Below, piece by piece: positions 1 through 8,379 of a DNA stretch of 64,000 nucleotides. Numbering within the stretch: the first letter of the stretch is position 1; every line of letters starts with the position of its first letter. The position numbers and the translations under genes are program-made. Location of the stretch: NCBI GenBank assembly GCA_964423425.1, contig CAYRES010000001.1, forward strand, positions 62,001 to 126,000. Direction: 5' to 3'. The notes under the pieces were generated by a model, which was given only the letters and a program-made list of their open reading frames with translations, was not told the origin of the DNA and searched no databases. Source of the DNA: CAYRES01 sp964423425. GTDB taxonomy: Bacteria > Actinomycetota > Thermoleophilia > RBG-16-64-13.

Positions 1-607
1 GATCTCGTCCCACCGTGTACCAGTGGCCTCCGATGAGGAACAGTCCGTACGGATCGATGGTGCGCTCTCTGGCTGTGGTCTGCCCCGGTTTCCGGTAGTT
101 GAACACGACCGTCTTTCGTCTCGTGACGGCCGCCTCCAGTCGGTCGAGAAGCCGCCCATACCGGGAGCCTTCCTCGTCGGAGTCGAGGATGACAGCTACG
201 CGGGCCATCTCGTCCGCATAGGAGGTGGGCGTACCCCGGGTCAGATTGGCGAGGGCCAAGCGGAGGGGACGCTCGTAGGCGAACCTACCCTGCAGGAGAT
301 AGAGGGCCGCCCGGAGAGCCGTCAGCTCCTCGTCGGTCAATGCGAGATCGGGGAGGTAGTAGTTCTCCTTGGGCAGGTAGTAGGCTTCGGAGATGCTATC
401 GTCGGCGGACACGCTCTCGATGGCTATACCCGTGGCTGCGAGGTCAGCGCGGTCCTCGAAGAACCTCTTCTTAAAGGCGACATCGCTCATCGTGGCATAA
501 CCCTCGACCACGCTCTGTATCTCCGCGGGCTGTGCCGGCCACGTGCGATTGAGGAGGAACGAGACCAGGGAGAGTTGGCGAATGAGCTTTTCGTCGTCCT
601 TCTTCAT
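1..607 (-). CDS. WYL-domain transcriptional regulator (partial, C-terminus outside window)
   Basis: A minus-strand reading frame opens at ATG 607 and stays open to the window edge, giving 202 visible residues. The first 65 or so residues resemble the winged helix-turn-helix of DeoR/PafBC-like regulators. From about residue 155 a WYL domain follows, with VVFNYR near 166, IDPYGLF near 184 and HWYTVGRD at the edge. WYL proteins are usually about 300-330 residues, so the C-terminal third is missing here. Such proteins bind DNA and often sense a nucleic acid or small ligand; PafC acts in the mycobacterial DNA damage response. It is divergent from addB across 58 bases, so a link to DNA repair is possible but only inferred. 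The family call is firm; the target is unknown. Confidence 0.85.
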   Translation of the reverse strand, partial: MKKDDEKLIRQLSLVSFLLNRTWPAQPAEIQSVVEGYATMSDVAFKKRFFEDRADLAATGIAIESVSADDSISEAYYLPKENYYLPDLALTDEELTALRAALYLLQGRFAYERPLRLALANLTRGTPTSYADEMARVAVILDSDEEGSRYGRLLDRLEAAVTRRKTVVFNYRKPGQTTARERTIDPYGLFLIGGHWYTVGRD

Positions 608-665
608 GTCACAAGCTTAGTGTACCAGCCTGTTTCCGTCCGACCCCTGGGTTAAAATCAGAACC
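608..665. promoter_or_regulatory. Divergent promoter region between the WYL regulator and addB
   Basis: Only 58 bases separate the two start codons. On the plus strand TAAAAT (653-658) sits 7 bases before the addB ATG and could be a -10 box, which would give a leaderless or nearly leaderless message. On the minus strand TACACT (complement of 619-624) could be the -10 box of the regulator. Good -35 boxes are not visible. The short shared region would let the regulator control both genes. Confidence 0.4.
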
Positions 666-3600
666 ATGAGACCGGGCGCGACGGCCGGCCGCCCTGACGG
701 CCGGAACTCAGGTATACATCTGCTCACCGGCCCCCCCAACTCGGGGAAACTCGGCTGGGTGATGCGGTGGTGGCTGGCGTACCGGGAGCGCTCGCCCCTC
801 GTGGTGGTCCCGTCCCGGCCCGATGCTGCGGTCGTGCTTCTCGAGCTCCTCGAACGCGCCGGGGCTGTTCTCGGCGATGACCCCGTCATTACGTTCGAGA
901 CTCTCTCCGAATTGATGTTGGCGCCGGCCTCACCGGTAGAGGTTCGTCTTCTGGGAGGGCTGGAGGAGGAGTTGGTGTGGTCAGCAGCTCTCGAACGGGC
1001 GGAGTTGGAAGCGCTCTCGTATCTCCGTGACGTACCGGGAGGGGCGCGTGCGGTGGGTTCCGTGCTCAAAGAGATCGAGGAGGGCGCCCTCGGCGCCTCC
1101 GAGGCCAAGACCGCGCTTGAGCGGTGGGCGAAGGGTTCGGGTACCGGAGATTCGGTCGCCGCTGATATCTGCCGCATCTATGAGCAGTATCGTCACCTGT
1201 GCGGCGAAAGGCGGGTCGTTGCCCCATCATTTCGGGTTCGTTCCGCCGCGCAGACAGGCACCACCTGGCGACGGCCGGTGGCCTGCTATGGGTTCAATTC
1301 GTTCACGCCTGTGCAGAGAGCGTTGCTCCTGAGCCTGTCCGAGTCCGTCCCGGTGGTGGTGACCCTCCCCTACGAAGAGGGGCGGGCGGCGGCACGCGCC
1401 GTGGCCGCCGAGTGTGAGGAGTGGCAGGCGCACGCCGACGAGTGGGAGCGCCTGCCTGCGCAGACCACAGCCTACTCTTCGCTCCAGCTTGCGTATCTTG
1501 AGCGTGCCTTCATGCAGGAGGGCGATACGGGGGCACCGCCGCAGGCGGCTTTCCCCCCTCAGGCACACTGTGGGGAGGGGGTGGAAGCGGGTAACGCTCC
1601 TCCGTCCGGCGGAAGCGAGCCTGGGGAGGTCAGGGTGCTTGTGTCCGCGGGGCGCAGGCATGAGGCCGAGCTTGTGCTCCAAGAGACTGTGCAGCTTCTG
1701 CGTTCCGGCTTTCGTCCGGCAGACATCGCACTGCTCGTGCGGAGCACCGCACCGTGGTCCGGCCTCCTCCAGCGGGTGTTCGATTCGGCGCACATACCTC
1801 TGCGCATGGATGCACAGGTGGAGTTCGGCCATACCGGCCTCGGCCATGCGCTCATCCAGGCGTGCCGCTCGGCCCTCGAGGGCACAGATGCAGGTGTCCG
1901 TGCTTTCTTGCGCACCCCCTATCACGAGCTTCCCCCCTCCCAGGTCGACCTGCTTGAACGGTCGTTTTCGTATTCACCTCTCGAGGACACCGGTTTCCTG
2001 GGGGCGGTGAGCTCGCTACCGCCGGAAGCCGCAAGGCTCCGTCGGGTTCTCACCCCCCTGGCCTCTGCACCACTCAAGCCCGAGCACCTCTCGGTCCTTG
2101 CCGCCCATATGTTCGAGTGCGCCCTGCCTCACCTGGAGGCAGGTGGAGGGTTCGGCCGCCGCCGACTGGAGTGCGACGCCAAGGCCCTTCGTGTGCTCGA
2201 CGACGCCCTCGAGAGCCTCGTCGCCACCGACCACCTCCCAGTCAGGCCCGGCTCCAGTCCCGGATGGACGCCGGCGCGCTTCCTCCAGGCCCTCGCCCAC
2301 CTTTCGGTGTGGCTGCCCGACGGGTCGGCCGAGGGAGTGAGGGTCATGACGGTGGCGCGGGCGCACGCCACTCGTTTCCGGGCGGTCTTCGTACTCGGCT
2401 TGGTCGAGTCGGAATTCCCGCGCACGGGCGATACCAACGGTCTGCTGCCGGCTGCGGCGCGGGCGCGCGCCAACGAACACGCGGGGGTTTCCCTGTTTCG
2501 CGAGCCGCCCGAAGGTGAGGAGGCCTTTCTGTTCTGGCTCGCCTTGTCGCGCCCCTGGGAGCTTCTCTACCTCTCCACGCGCGACACCGATGAGGAGGGC
2601 GCGGCGGAGGTGCTCTCCCCCTTCTTGGAAGAAGCGTGCCGCATCACCGGTTCCGACCGGCCGCATAGCACCCGGGGTCTCGCCCGGGTGGTGCACGACG
2701 TCGACGCGGCCCCCGGCATGAGGGAGTACCTGCGCGCCTGTGTGGCGGGCGGCACGCGGCCGGTGGGCCTTGACGGGTCGAGTCTTCCTCGCTCGTGGTC
2801 TCTCTGGCCGGTGGCACCGACGGCGTGCTCTTCTCCGGCCGTCCTTGAGGAGTTGGCTTCTCGCACGGTGTTCTCGGCCTCCGAGCTTGAGGACTACTGC
2901 ACCTGCCCGTTCATGTGGTTCGTCTCCCGCATCCTTGCCCCGCAGGAGTTGCCGGAGGAGTGGAGCCATCGCGAGGCCGGCTCGGCCGCCCACCGGGTGC
3001 TCGACCTGGTGTTCAAGGAACTGATGGAGAGGCGGCTGCTTCCACTCTCTCCGTCCCATCTCGAAGAGGCCTTGGCCATCGCTGCGTCGCGTCTGGAGCA
3101 GACCGTTCCCTCCCTCACGGTTGCCGGACGCTCGGGCGAGTCTTTGCTGTTGCAGAAACAGGTAGAGGGGCAGGTGCAGGAGCTACTGAGAAGAGAGGCT
3201 GAGGCCGACCGATTGTTCGTGGTGAGCGAGACGGAGAGGAGGCTGGTCCCGGCGGTGGAGATCGCTCCGGGTGTGTCTGTGGGCGGAAAGGTCGACCGCA
3301 TAGACAGGCACCTCCGTGACGGCGGGGCCTTCATCATCGACTACAAGCTGGGAGGAGGCAGCCATACACCGTTCGCCAGAACGGGCGCTCTGCAGATTCC
3401 TCTCTACATGCGCTGCCTGGCGGAGATCGAGCCCGCACACCCTGTCTGGGGCGGCGCCTACGTCTCCTTGCGTGACGGCTCCGGCAGCGGGTACATCCAT
3501 GTCGACAGGGCGGGCGACATGGGTGGGTGGCTACCAGCGCGGGCGGCAAAACCGGCCGGAGAGATGTGGGCCGATGTCGAGGAGTGCGTCCAACTGGCCA

Positions 3601-3719
3601 CGGAGGCGGCCGCAGGTATCCGGCAGGGTCTCATACCCGCCAAGCCGCGTGAGGAGTGCCCGTGGTACTGCCGGGCGGCCGCCCTCTGCGGTGTGAGCCG
3701 GAAGCGGGGTGGACGGTGA
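666..3719 (+). CDS. addB: AddB-like ATP-dependent nuclease subunit (PD-(D/E)XK nuclease, Fe-S)
   Basis: This 1017-residue protein matches the AddB subunit of the AddAB double-strand-break resection complex, which unwinds and trims DNA ends for RecA. The N-terminus has a P-loop-like GPPNSGK at about residues 24-30, but Leu follows the Lys where Thr/Ser is expected. The C-terminal third holds a RecB-type nuclease: GSAAHRV, then VDRID and IIDYK around residues 880-900. Cysteines C747, C998, C1002 and C1008 fit the iron-sulfur staple of AddB, although the second spacing is Cx3C rather than the usual Cx2C. A low-complexity insertion lies near residues 285-320. The stop overlaps the addA start by four bases (GTGA). 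No Shine-Dalgarno is visible before ATG 666. Confidence 0.85.
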   Translation: MRPGATAGRPDGRNSGIHLLTGPPNSGKLGWVMRWWLAYRERSPLVVVPSRPDAAVVLLELLERAGAVLGDDPVITFETLSELMLAPASPVEVRLLGGLEEELVWSAALERAELEALSYLRDVPGGARAVGSVLKEIEEGALGASEAKTALERWAKGSGTGDSVAADICRIYEQYRHLCGERRVVAPSFRVRSAAQTGTTWRRPVACYGFNSFTPVQRALLLSLSESVPVVVTLPYEEGRAAARAVAAECEEWQAHADEWERLPAQTTAYSSLQLAYLERAFMQEGDTGAPPQAAFPPQAHCGEGVEAGNAPPSGGSEPGEVRVLVSAGRRHEAELVLQETVQLLRSGFRPADIALLVRSTAPWSGLLQRVFDSAHIPLRMDAQVEFGHTGLGHALIQACRSALEGTDAGVRAFLRTPYHELPPSQVDLLERSFSYSPLEDTGFLGAVSSLPPEAARLRRVLTPLASAPLKPEHLSVLAAHMFECALPHLEAGGGFGRRRLECDAKALRVLDDALESLVATDHLPVRPGSSPGWTPARFLQALAHLSVWLPDGSAEGVRVMTVARAHATRFRAVFVLGLVESEFPRTGDTNGLLPAAARARANEHAGVSLFREPPEGEEAFLFWLALSRPWELLYLSTRDTDEEGAAEVLSPFLEEACRITGSDRPHSTRGLARVVHDVDAAPGMREYLRACVAGGTRPVGLDGSSLPRSWSLWPVAPTACSSPAVLEELASRTVFSASELEDYCTCPFMWFVSRILAPQELPEEWSHREAGSAAHRVLDLVFKELMERRLLPLSPSHLEEALAIAASRLEQTVPSLTVAGRSGESLLLQKQVEGQVQELLRREAEADRLFVVSETERRLVPAVEIAPGVSVGGKVDRIDRHLRDGGAFIIDYKLGGGSHTPFARTGALQIPLYMRCLAEIEPAHPVWGGAYVSLRDGSGSGYIHVDRAGDMGGWLPARAAKPAGEMWADVEECVQLATEAAAGIRQGLIPAKPREECPWYCRAAALCGVSRKRGGR

Positions 3720-6700
3720 AGCGAAGCGGGGGCCTCTCGTTCACCGGCGAACAGGAAGCCGTCTTGGCTGCACAAGAACGCACGGTCTTCGTGAGTGCGG
3801 CCGCGGGCAGCGGCAAGACCGCGGTGCTCGTGGAGCGATATGTGCGGGCCGTCTTGCAGAAGGGCATCAGTACCGACCGTCTGCCCACGGTCACATTCAC
3901 GCGCAAGGCGGCCGCCGAACTCATATCCCGCATTCGGGTCCTCATGCGGACGGCAGGGCGGCCCGATGTGGCTTGGTCCTTGGGAGCCGCACCCATCGGC
4001 ACCATACACAGCCTGTGCGCGCGTGTGCTCCGGACGAGCGCGGTGCCCGCACAACTCGACCCTAACTTTGCCGTACTCGACGAGAACATCGCCGGCATCC
4101 TCTATGCACGAGCGGCCGATCGGGCCTGGGCGGACGTGGTGGCGCACGCCGATGCCGGGAGGGTCGAAGCCCTCACCAAGCACGGCGGGCCGATCCGTGA
4201 CGGCGCCACCAAGGCGTACGCCACACTGCGCCAGGCAGGTTATTCCTCTCCCCGGCTCACTCTTCCGCCGCCTCCCGATCTCGAGGCCGCCCGCACCCGC
4301 GTCCTGCATATCACCGGTATCTCTCTGGTCGAAGGCCGGCGCTACGACACCGGAGGCGTGACCGTGCGGCGCAACATGGAGTTGCTCGAGAGGTTCCAGG
4401 AGTGGATTCCCCGGGCACGGCCGGTGTGGTCCGATGTGGAGACGGTGGCAAGCTTTCGCCCTATGATGACGTGTGGCAAGGCGAAGCCCGCTTTCGAACC
4501 GGCACTGGCCGCCGTGAAGGAGTTCGTGGGGGCACTCGGGGGTGTGTATCTAGTCACCCTGGCCGGAGTGGCCAGCGACTTCATCACCCTGCTACACCGA
4601 TACTACGAGTCGGCGAAGAAGCAGCTGGGGGCACTTGATTTCGAGGATCTCGAGCTCTTGGCCCTCGAGGTACTCTTGGGCTCTTCACCCGCCCCTCGGG
4701 GCACAACTGCGGCACCTGGTGCCGTTGCGGCCGAGGGTCTCGCGTCGAACCCCTTCTTCGGGCCGGGCTCGACGCTCATGATCGACGAGTTCCAAGACAC
4801 CAACAGCCTCCAAAGCCGCATTGCCAAGGCGCTGGGTGCGGATCATGTGCTCACGGTGGGTGACCTCTATCAGAGCATCTACGGTTTCCGGGGAGCCGAC
4901 TGCCGTGTCTTCATCTCCGAGATGCACCGCGTACGGCAAGCCCAGGCACACGAGGCCGGCTTCTACCAATTGGGATGCAATTTCCGCAGCGACAAGGGCG
5001 TGATCGATTTCATCAACCATATCTGCGTCTCCCCGTACGTCTTCGGCCCCGATTTTCCTCGTCTCAGGTACGGCCACCGGGTAGTTGAGGGCGGCGATGA
5101 TGATGCTGACCGCGCACCCGCGGACACACCGGAGGCCGGGGGCGGGGCGGCCGCGGTCACCATCGCCTTGGTCGAGCCGGGAGCGAAGAGCGGTGCGGAT
5201 GGTCCGACGGAGGCTCGGGCGGCCGCCTGTGCCGTGCATGAACTTGTCGAACTCGAGGGCTGGGCGCCCGGAGACATCACGCTGCTGCTTCGCACCTTCA
5301 CCGAGGTGGAAGCCTTTGAGAAAGCGATGGTGGACCTGTCGGTGCCCTGCTACGTCGTGCAGGGGCGCGGCTATTACCGGCGCAGGGAGTTCAACGATCT
5401 CGTCGCACTGCTCGCGGTGCTGGTGACGCCGTTCGACGAGTGGGCGCTCGTCACTGCGTTGCGGTCCTCATTCGGCGGTGTGTCCGATGACGGCCTGTAC
5501 CTCCTACGGCGGCTGGCGGGCCGGGCGGGGGGATTGTGGCAGGCACTCGAGTGCTTGGCCGAAGAGATTGAGGAGGGCGGCCGGGTCTCCGGCCCCGAGG
5601 TGGGGGAGGTCTCTACCGGTCCGGTTCGCCGGCTCGAGAATCCCGCTGGGGGGACGTGCTCACACGCAGTACGGTGCATGAAGGCGCGCGATCGCGAGCG
5701 TTTCGCACGTTTCCGCCGGGAGGTCCGCCGGCTCCGGCCTTTCGTGGGCCTTGTCAACCTGTCGGAGCTCGTGGAGACGGCCATTCGGGCCTTCGACTAC
5801 GATCTGGCCGTGTTGGCCGAGCCGGACGGCCGTCGACGTTTCGCCAATCTGCACAAGCTCATGCGCCTGGCTGATGGTTACGAGGAGGTGTCGGGTCCCG
5901 ACCTCACCGGTTTCCTGCGTTATCTCAGAGAGCGCGAAGAACTCGGGGGGAAGGAGGGCAATGCGCATGTGTTAGCCGAGGGTGAGAACGTCGTGAGGAT
6001 CATGACGGTGCATCAGGCCAAGGGGCTGGAATTCCCCGTGGTCCTCTTCGCCGGGCTGAGCAAGGGCACCAAGAGCGATTTTCCCCCGATTCAGGTCGAT
6101 CGTGAGGGAAGGTCTGCACTGTCCGTGCCGGTCGCCTTCGGAAGCCGGTCTGTACGGGCGGCTCTGGGCCCCGCTGAAGAACTGAGGGCCCAGGCCCAGG
6201 CCGAGGAGCAGGAAGAAGAGAAGCGGGTGGTGTATGTGGGCATGACTCGAGCCATGCGGCGCCTTGTTCTCATGGGCAGTCAGGGTAAGCAGCGCTCCAA
6301 TGCGCCCTTCTCCTGGCTCCTTCCCGCCCTGGCACTCGACGCCGGCGAGAGTGGGTTCGGGAAGGGTGAAGGCCGTTTTCGCCCCCACGCCGACCTCGAT
6401 CTCGAGGTGCGGCTGCTGTCGGAAGAAGACGAGAGCACCCATCTGGCGCCGGGCTCTCGTGGGCTTGGTGCAGGTGAGCCACTCGTCTCCTCGTCACCAC
6501 CAGAGGCACAGGCTTACCCGCTGCCTCCCGTGACGCAGGCGCACCCATCACTCCCGGAGGCACCTCCACCACCGGAGATGCCCGCGCTCTCGTCGCCCGG
6601 AAGCAGCAGGCTGAGCCGCGTGAGCTTCTCTGCTCTTCATCGGCTCAACGAGTGCCCACGGGCGTACTACCTGCACTATGTGCTCGGGGTCGGTGAGAGG

Positions 6701-7426
6701 GGCGACGGCAGGGCAGGCCGGGCGCGCGAAGGGGCAGTCGTGAGTGAGGCGGTAGTCTCCGGGGAGAGGCCGGAGGTGGACTTCCTTGGCGGGGAGGGGC
6801 GTGCCCTGGGCTCAGTGGTGCACCGCATCCTCGAGATTCTCGATCTCACCGCCCCACCCGACCGAGAAGCACTGGCGGCTGCAGCCACACAGGCGTGTAC
6901 AGACGAGGGTGTGGAGCTCACAGAAGCGGAGCTCCGCCGGGCCGGGCTCCTTGCGGAGGCGTTCTTCAGTTCACCGCTCAGCGCTCTCGAGGGGTTGGGG
7001 GAGGCCCGCAAGGAGTGTGGGTTCAGGTTCGTCGAATCGGGAATCGTGGTCCACGGCGTGTTCGATCTGCTTCTGGCGAGTGATTCCCACTGGAGGGTGA
7101 TCGACTACAAGTCGAATCGGTTGGGGGCGTTGAGTGCGGCGGCTGTGGCCGAGGAGTATCGTCTCCAGGTGGAGCTCTATGCGTGTGCCGCCTTGGCCTG
7201 TGGGGCGGAGAGAGTGACGGTCGACCTCTTGTTCTTGGAACGCCCCGAGGGACCGGTGTCCGCAGAATATGGCCGCGGCGACGAGACCCGGCTGCGAGAG
7301 ACACTCATGTCAGCGCTGAAACCGTTGGAGAAAGGGCGAGAGTGGCCGGGCGCTCGGGGGGAAGGATGTGCAGCGTGCGAGTACGGACAGCTGTGTGAAG
7401 TGATGAGTCGGGGCGCCGGGATTTGA
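3716..7426 (+). CDS. addA: AddA-like UvrD-family helicase-nuclease
   Basis: This is the helicase-nuclease subunit of AddAB. I chose GTG 3716 because it overlaps the addB stop (GTGA) and leaves a 1236-residue protein; an upstream in-frame ATG at 3656 would add 20 residues. Superfamily 1 motifs are complete: Walker A AAAGSGKT (K34), TFTRKAA, MIDEFQDT (D357/E358), GDLYQSIYGFRG, TVHQAKGLEF and VYVGMTRA. The C-terminal nuclease has VVHRI, a GVFDLLL segment and VIDYK (D1130, K1132). C980, C1218, C1221 and C1227 form an AddB-like Cx2Cx5C iron-sulfur set, which is unexpected in an AddA subunit. Proline-rich, low-complexity linkers occur at about residues 460-480 and 915-965. The last 19 bases lie antisense to a tRNA gene. 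Confidence 0.9.
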   Translation: MKRSGGLSFTGEQEAVLAAQERTVFVSAAAGSGKTAVLVERYVRAVLQKGISTDRLPTVTFTRKAAAELISRIRVLMRTAGRPDVAWSLGAAPIGTIHSLCARVLRTSAVPAQLDPNFAVLDENIAGILYARAADRAWADVVAHADAGRVEALTKHGGPIRDGATKAYATLRQAGYSSPRLTLPPPPDLEAARTRVLHITGISLVEGRRYDTGGVTVRRNMELLERFQEWIPRARPVWSDVETVASFRPMMTCGKAKPAFEPALAAVKEFVGALGGVYLVTLAGVASDFITLLHRYYESAKKQLGALDFEDLELLALEVLLGSSPAPRGTTAAPGAVAAEGLASNPFFGPGSTLMIDEFQDTNSLQSRIAKALGADHVLTVGDLYQSIYGFRGADCRVFISEMHRVRQAQAHEAGFYQLGCNFRSDKGVIDFINHICVSPYVFGPDFPRLRYGHRVVEGGDDDADRAPADTPEAGGGAAAVTIALVEPGAKSGADGPTEARAAACAVHELVELEGWAPGDITLLLRTFTEVEAFEKAMVDLSVPCYVVQGRGYYRRREFNDLVALLAVLVTPFDEWALVTALRSSFGGVSDDGLYLLRRLAGRAGGLWQALECLAEEIEEGGRVSGPEVGEVSTGPVRRLENPAGGTCSHAVRCMKARDRERFARFRREVRRLRPFVGLVNLSELVETAIRAFDYDLAVLAEPDGRRRFANLHKLMRLADGYEEVSGPDLTGFLRYLREREELGGKEGNAHVLAEGENVVRIMTVHQAKGLEFPVVLFAGLSKGTKSDFPPIQVDREGRSALSVPVAFGSRSVRAALGPAEELRAQAQAEEQEEEKRVVYVGMTRAMRRLVLMGSQGKQRSNAPFSWLLPALALDAGESGFGKGEGRFRPHADLDLEVRLLSEEDESTHLAPGSRGLGAGEPLVSSSPPEAQAYPLPPVTQAHPSLPEAPPPPEMPALSSPGSSRLSRVSFSALHRLNECPRAYYLHYVLGVGERGDGRAGRAREGAVVSEAVVSGERPEVDFLGGEGRALGSVVHRILEILDLTAPPDREALAAAATQACTDEGVELTEAELRRAGLLAEAFFSSPLSALEGLGEARKECGFRFVESGIVVHGVFDLLLASDSHWRVIDYKSNRLGALSAAAVAEEYRLQVELYACAALACGAERVTVDLLFLERPEGPVSAEYGRGDETRLRETLMSALKPLEKGREWPGARGEGCAACEYGQLCEVMSRGAGI

Positions 7427-7481
7427 ACCCGGGACCTCATCGTCCCGAACGATGCGCGCTACCAGGCTGCGCCACGCCCCG
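7408..7481 (-). tRNA. tRNA-Pro (CGG anticodon)
   Basis: The reverse complement folds as a complete cloverleaf: acceptor CGGGGCG/CGCCCCG, D-arm GCGC, anticodon stem CATCG/CGATG with loop TTCGGGA (anticodon CGG, reading CCG), and T-arm CCGGG/CCCGG. The discriminator is A and the CCA end is not encoded. Its 3' end overlaps the last 19 bases of addA on the other strand. Confidence 0.95.
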
Positions 7482-7490
7482 CGGGCGCCT

Positions 7491-7496
7491 ATGTTA
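7491..7496 (-). promoter_or_regulatory. Candidate -10 box for tRNA-Pro(CGG)
   Basis: The reverse complement reads TAACAT about 10 bases upstream of the mature tRNA 5' end. It is a reasonable -10 hexamer but no clear -35 box is visible. The rest of the 207-base stretch up to rex shows no gene; it is GC-rich and should also hold the rex promoter and possibly its operator. Confidence 0.3.
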
Positions 7497-7688
7497 CACC
7501 ATCGCGCGGGCGTCGTGCCACGCGCTGCGGCCGGCGGTCTCCATCCCGGCATCCGGTGGCGGCGGGAGCCGGACCGCCCGGTGGAGAACCGGTGTCCGCG
7601 CCGGTGGGGGAGTGGCCGCAGTACTACGGACGGCGGCTATCGTGTTCCGGTGGTCCCGAGGTGAGAGGAGCGTCCACTGAGCAGTTGC

Positions 7689-8354
7689 ATGTCGCCTGGT
7701 CTCAAGGCCCGCCTTGCCGCCTACCTTCGCGTGTTTCTTCAAGCCGAGAACCAGGCGGCGAGGCATCTGACCTCTGCGGAGGTGGCGGATTTCACCGGTG
7801 TCGCAGCGGGTCAGGTGAGGCGGGATCTCTCTGGGCTCGGTGTTCCCGGGCGCCGAGGGTTCGGGTACGAAAGCGTGGCTGCAAGGCGGGGCATCGAGTC
7901 CGTGCTCATGAAGAGGGAACTGCGCCGGCCTCTCGCGCTCGTGGGGTGTGGACGGTTGGGTTCGGCTGTGGCTGCGTCCCGGCTCTTCGAATCCTGGGGT
8001 TGCTCAATGGAGGCCGTCTTCGACAGCGATCCTCATCTCATCGGCACCGTGATGGGACGGACGGAGGTCCTTCCGGCCTCCTCCATCGCGTCTGTGTGCC
8101 AAGAGATGGCAATAGAGATGGGGGTGGTCGCGGTTCCGGAGGAGGCCGCCCAAGAGGCGGTGAGCGCGTTGGTGGAAGGTGGCGTGTCGGTCATCTTCAA
8201 CTATGCGGCTGCGCTTGTACGTGTTCCTGGGCACGTGCGTGTGTATTCACTGAGCCCTCTCGAGTTGCTTGTCCATGCCCTCCACGACCTCAATGACACA
8301 CATGAGGGCTTGTCTGCCCGGGGTCGTTCACCCGGCCCTGCCGGCTCGAGCTGA
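7689..8354 (+). CDS. rex: Redox-sensing transcriptional repressor Rex
   Basis: Rex represses fermentative and respiratory genes and leaves DNA when NADH rises. The 221-residue protein has the N-terminal winged helix (HLTSAEVADFTGV, then QVRRDLSGLG near residues 40-50 and GRRGFGY) and a Rossmann NAD(H) site GCGRLG at 86-91. The IFNYAA segment matches the conserved NADH-binding turn, and the C-terminal helix SPLELLVHAL fits the domain-swapped dimer. Length is normal for the family. A purine-rich GAGAGGAG lies about 20 bases upstream of ATG 7689, rather far for a ribosome site, so the start is less certain than the identity. The gene stands alone, converging on the anti-sigma gene 25 bases downstream. 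Confidence 0.92.
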   Translation: MSPGLKARLAAYLRVFLQAENQAARHLTSAEVADFTGVAAGQVRRDLSGLGVPGRRGFGYESVAARRGIESVLMKRELRRPLALVGCGRLGSAVAASRLFESWGCSMEAVFDSDPHLIGTVMGRTEVLPASSIASVCQEMAIEMGVVAVPEEAAQEAVSALVEGGVSVIFNYAAALVRVPGHVRVYSLSPLELLVHALHDLNDTHEGLSARGRSPGPAGSS

Positions 8355-8379
8355 GCCGCCGCCTCCTCTGGGCTGCCGC

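Noticed and set aside
23..655. A plus-strand frame of 210 codons at the window start
   Set aside because: Antisense to the WYL regulator, whose minus-strand translation shows clear helix-turn-helix and WYL motifs.
2016..3059. A 347-codon minus-strand frame inside addB
   Set aside because: Antisense shadow of addB, Arg/Gly/Pro-rich, with no motif or ribosome site.
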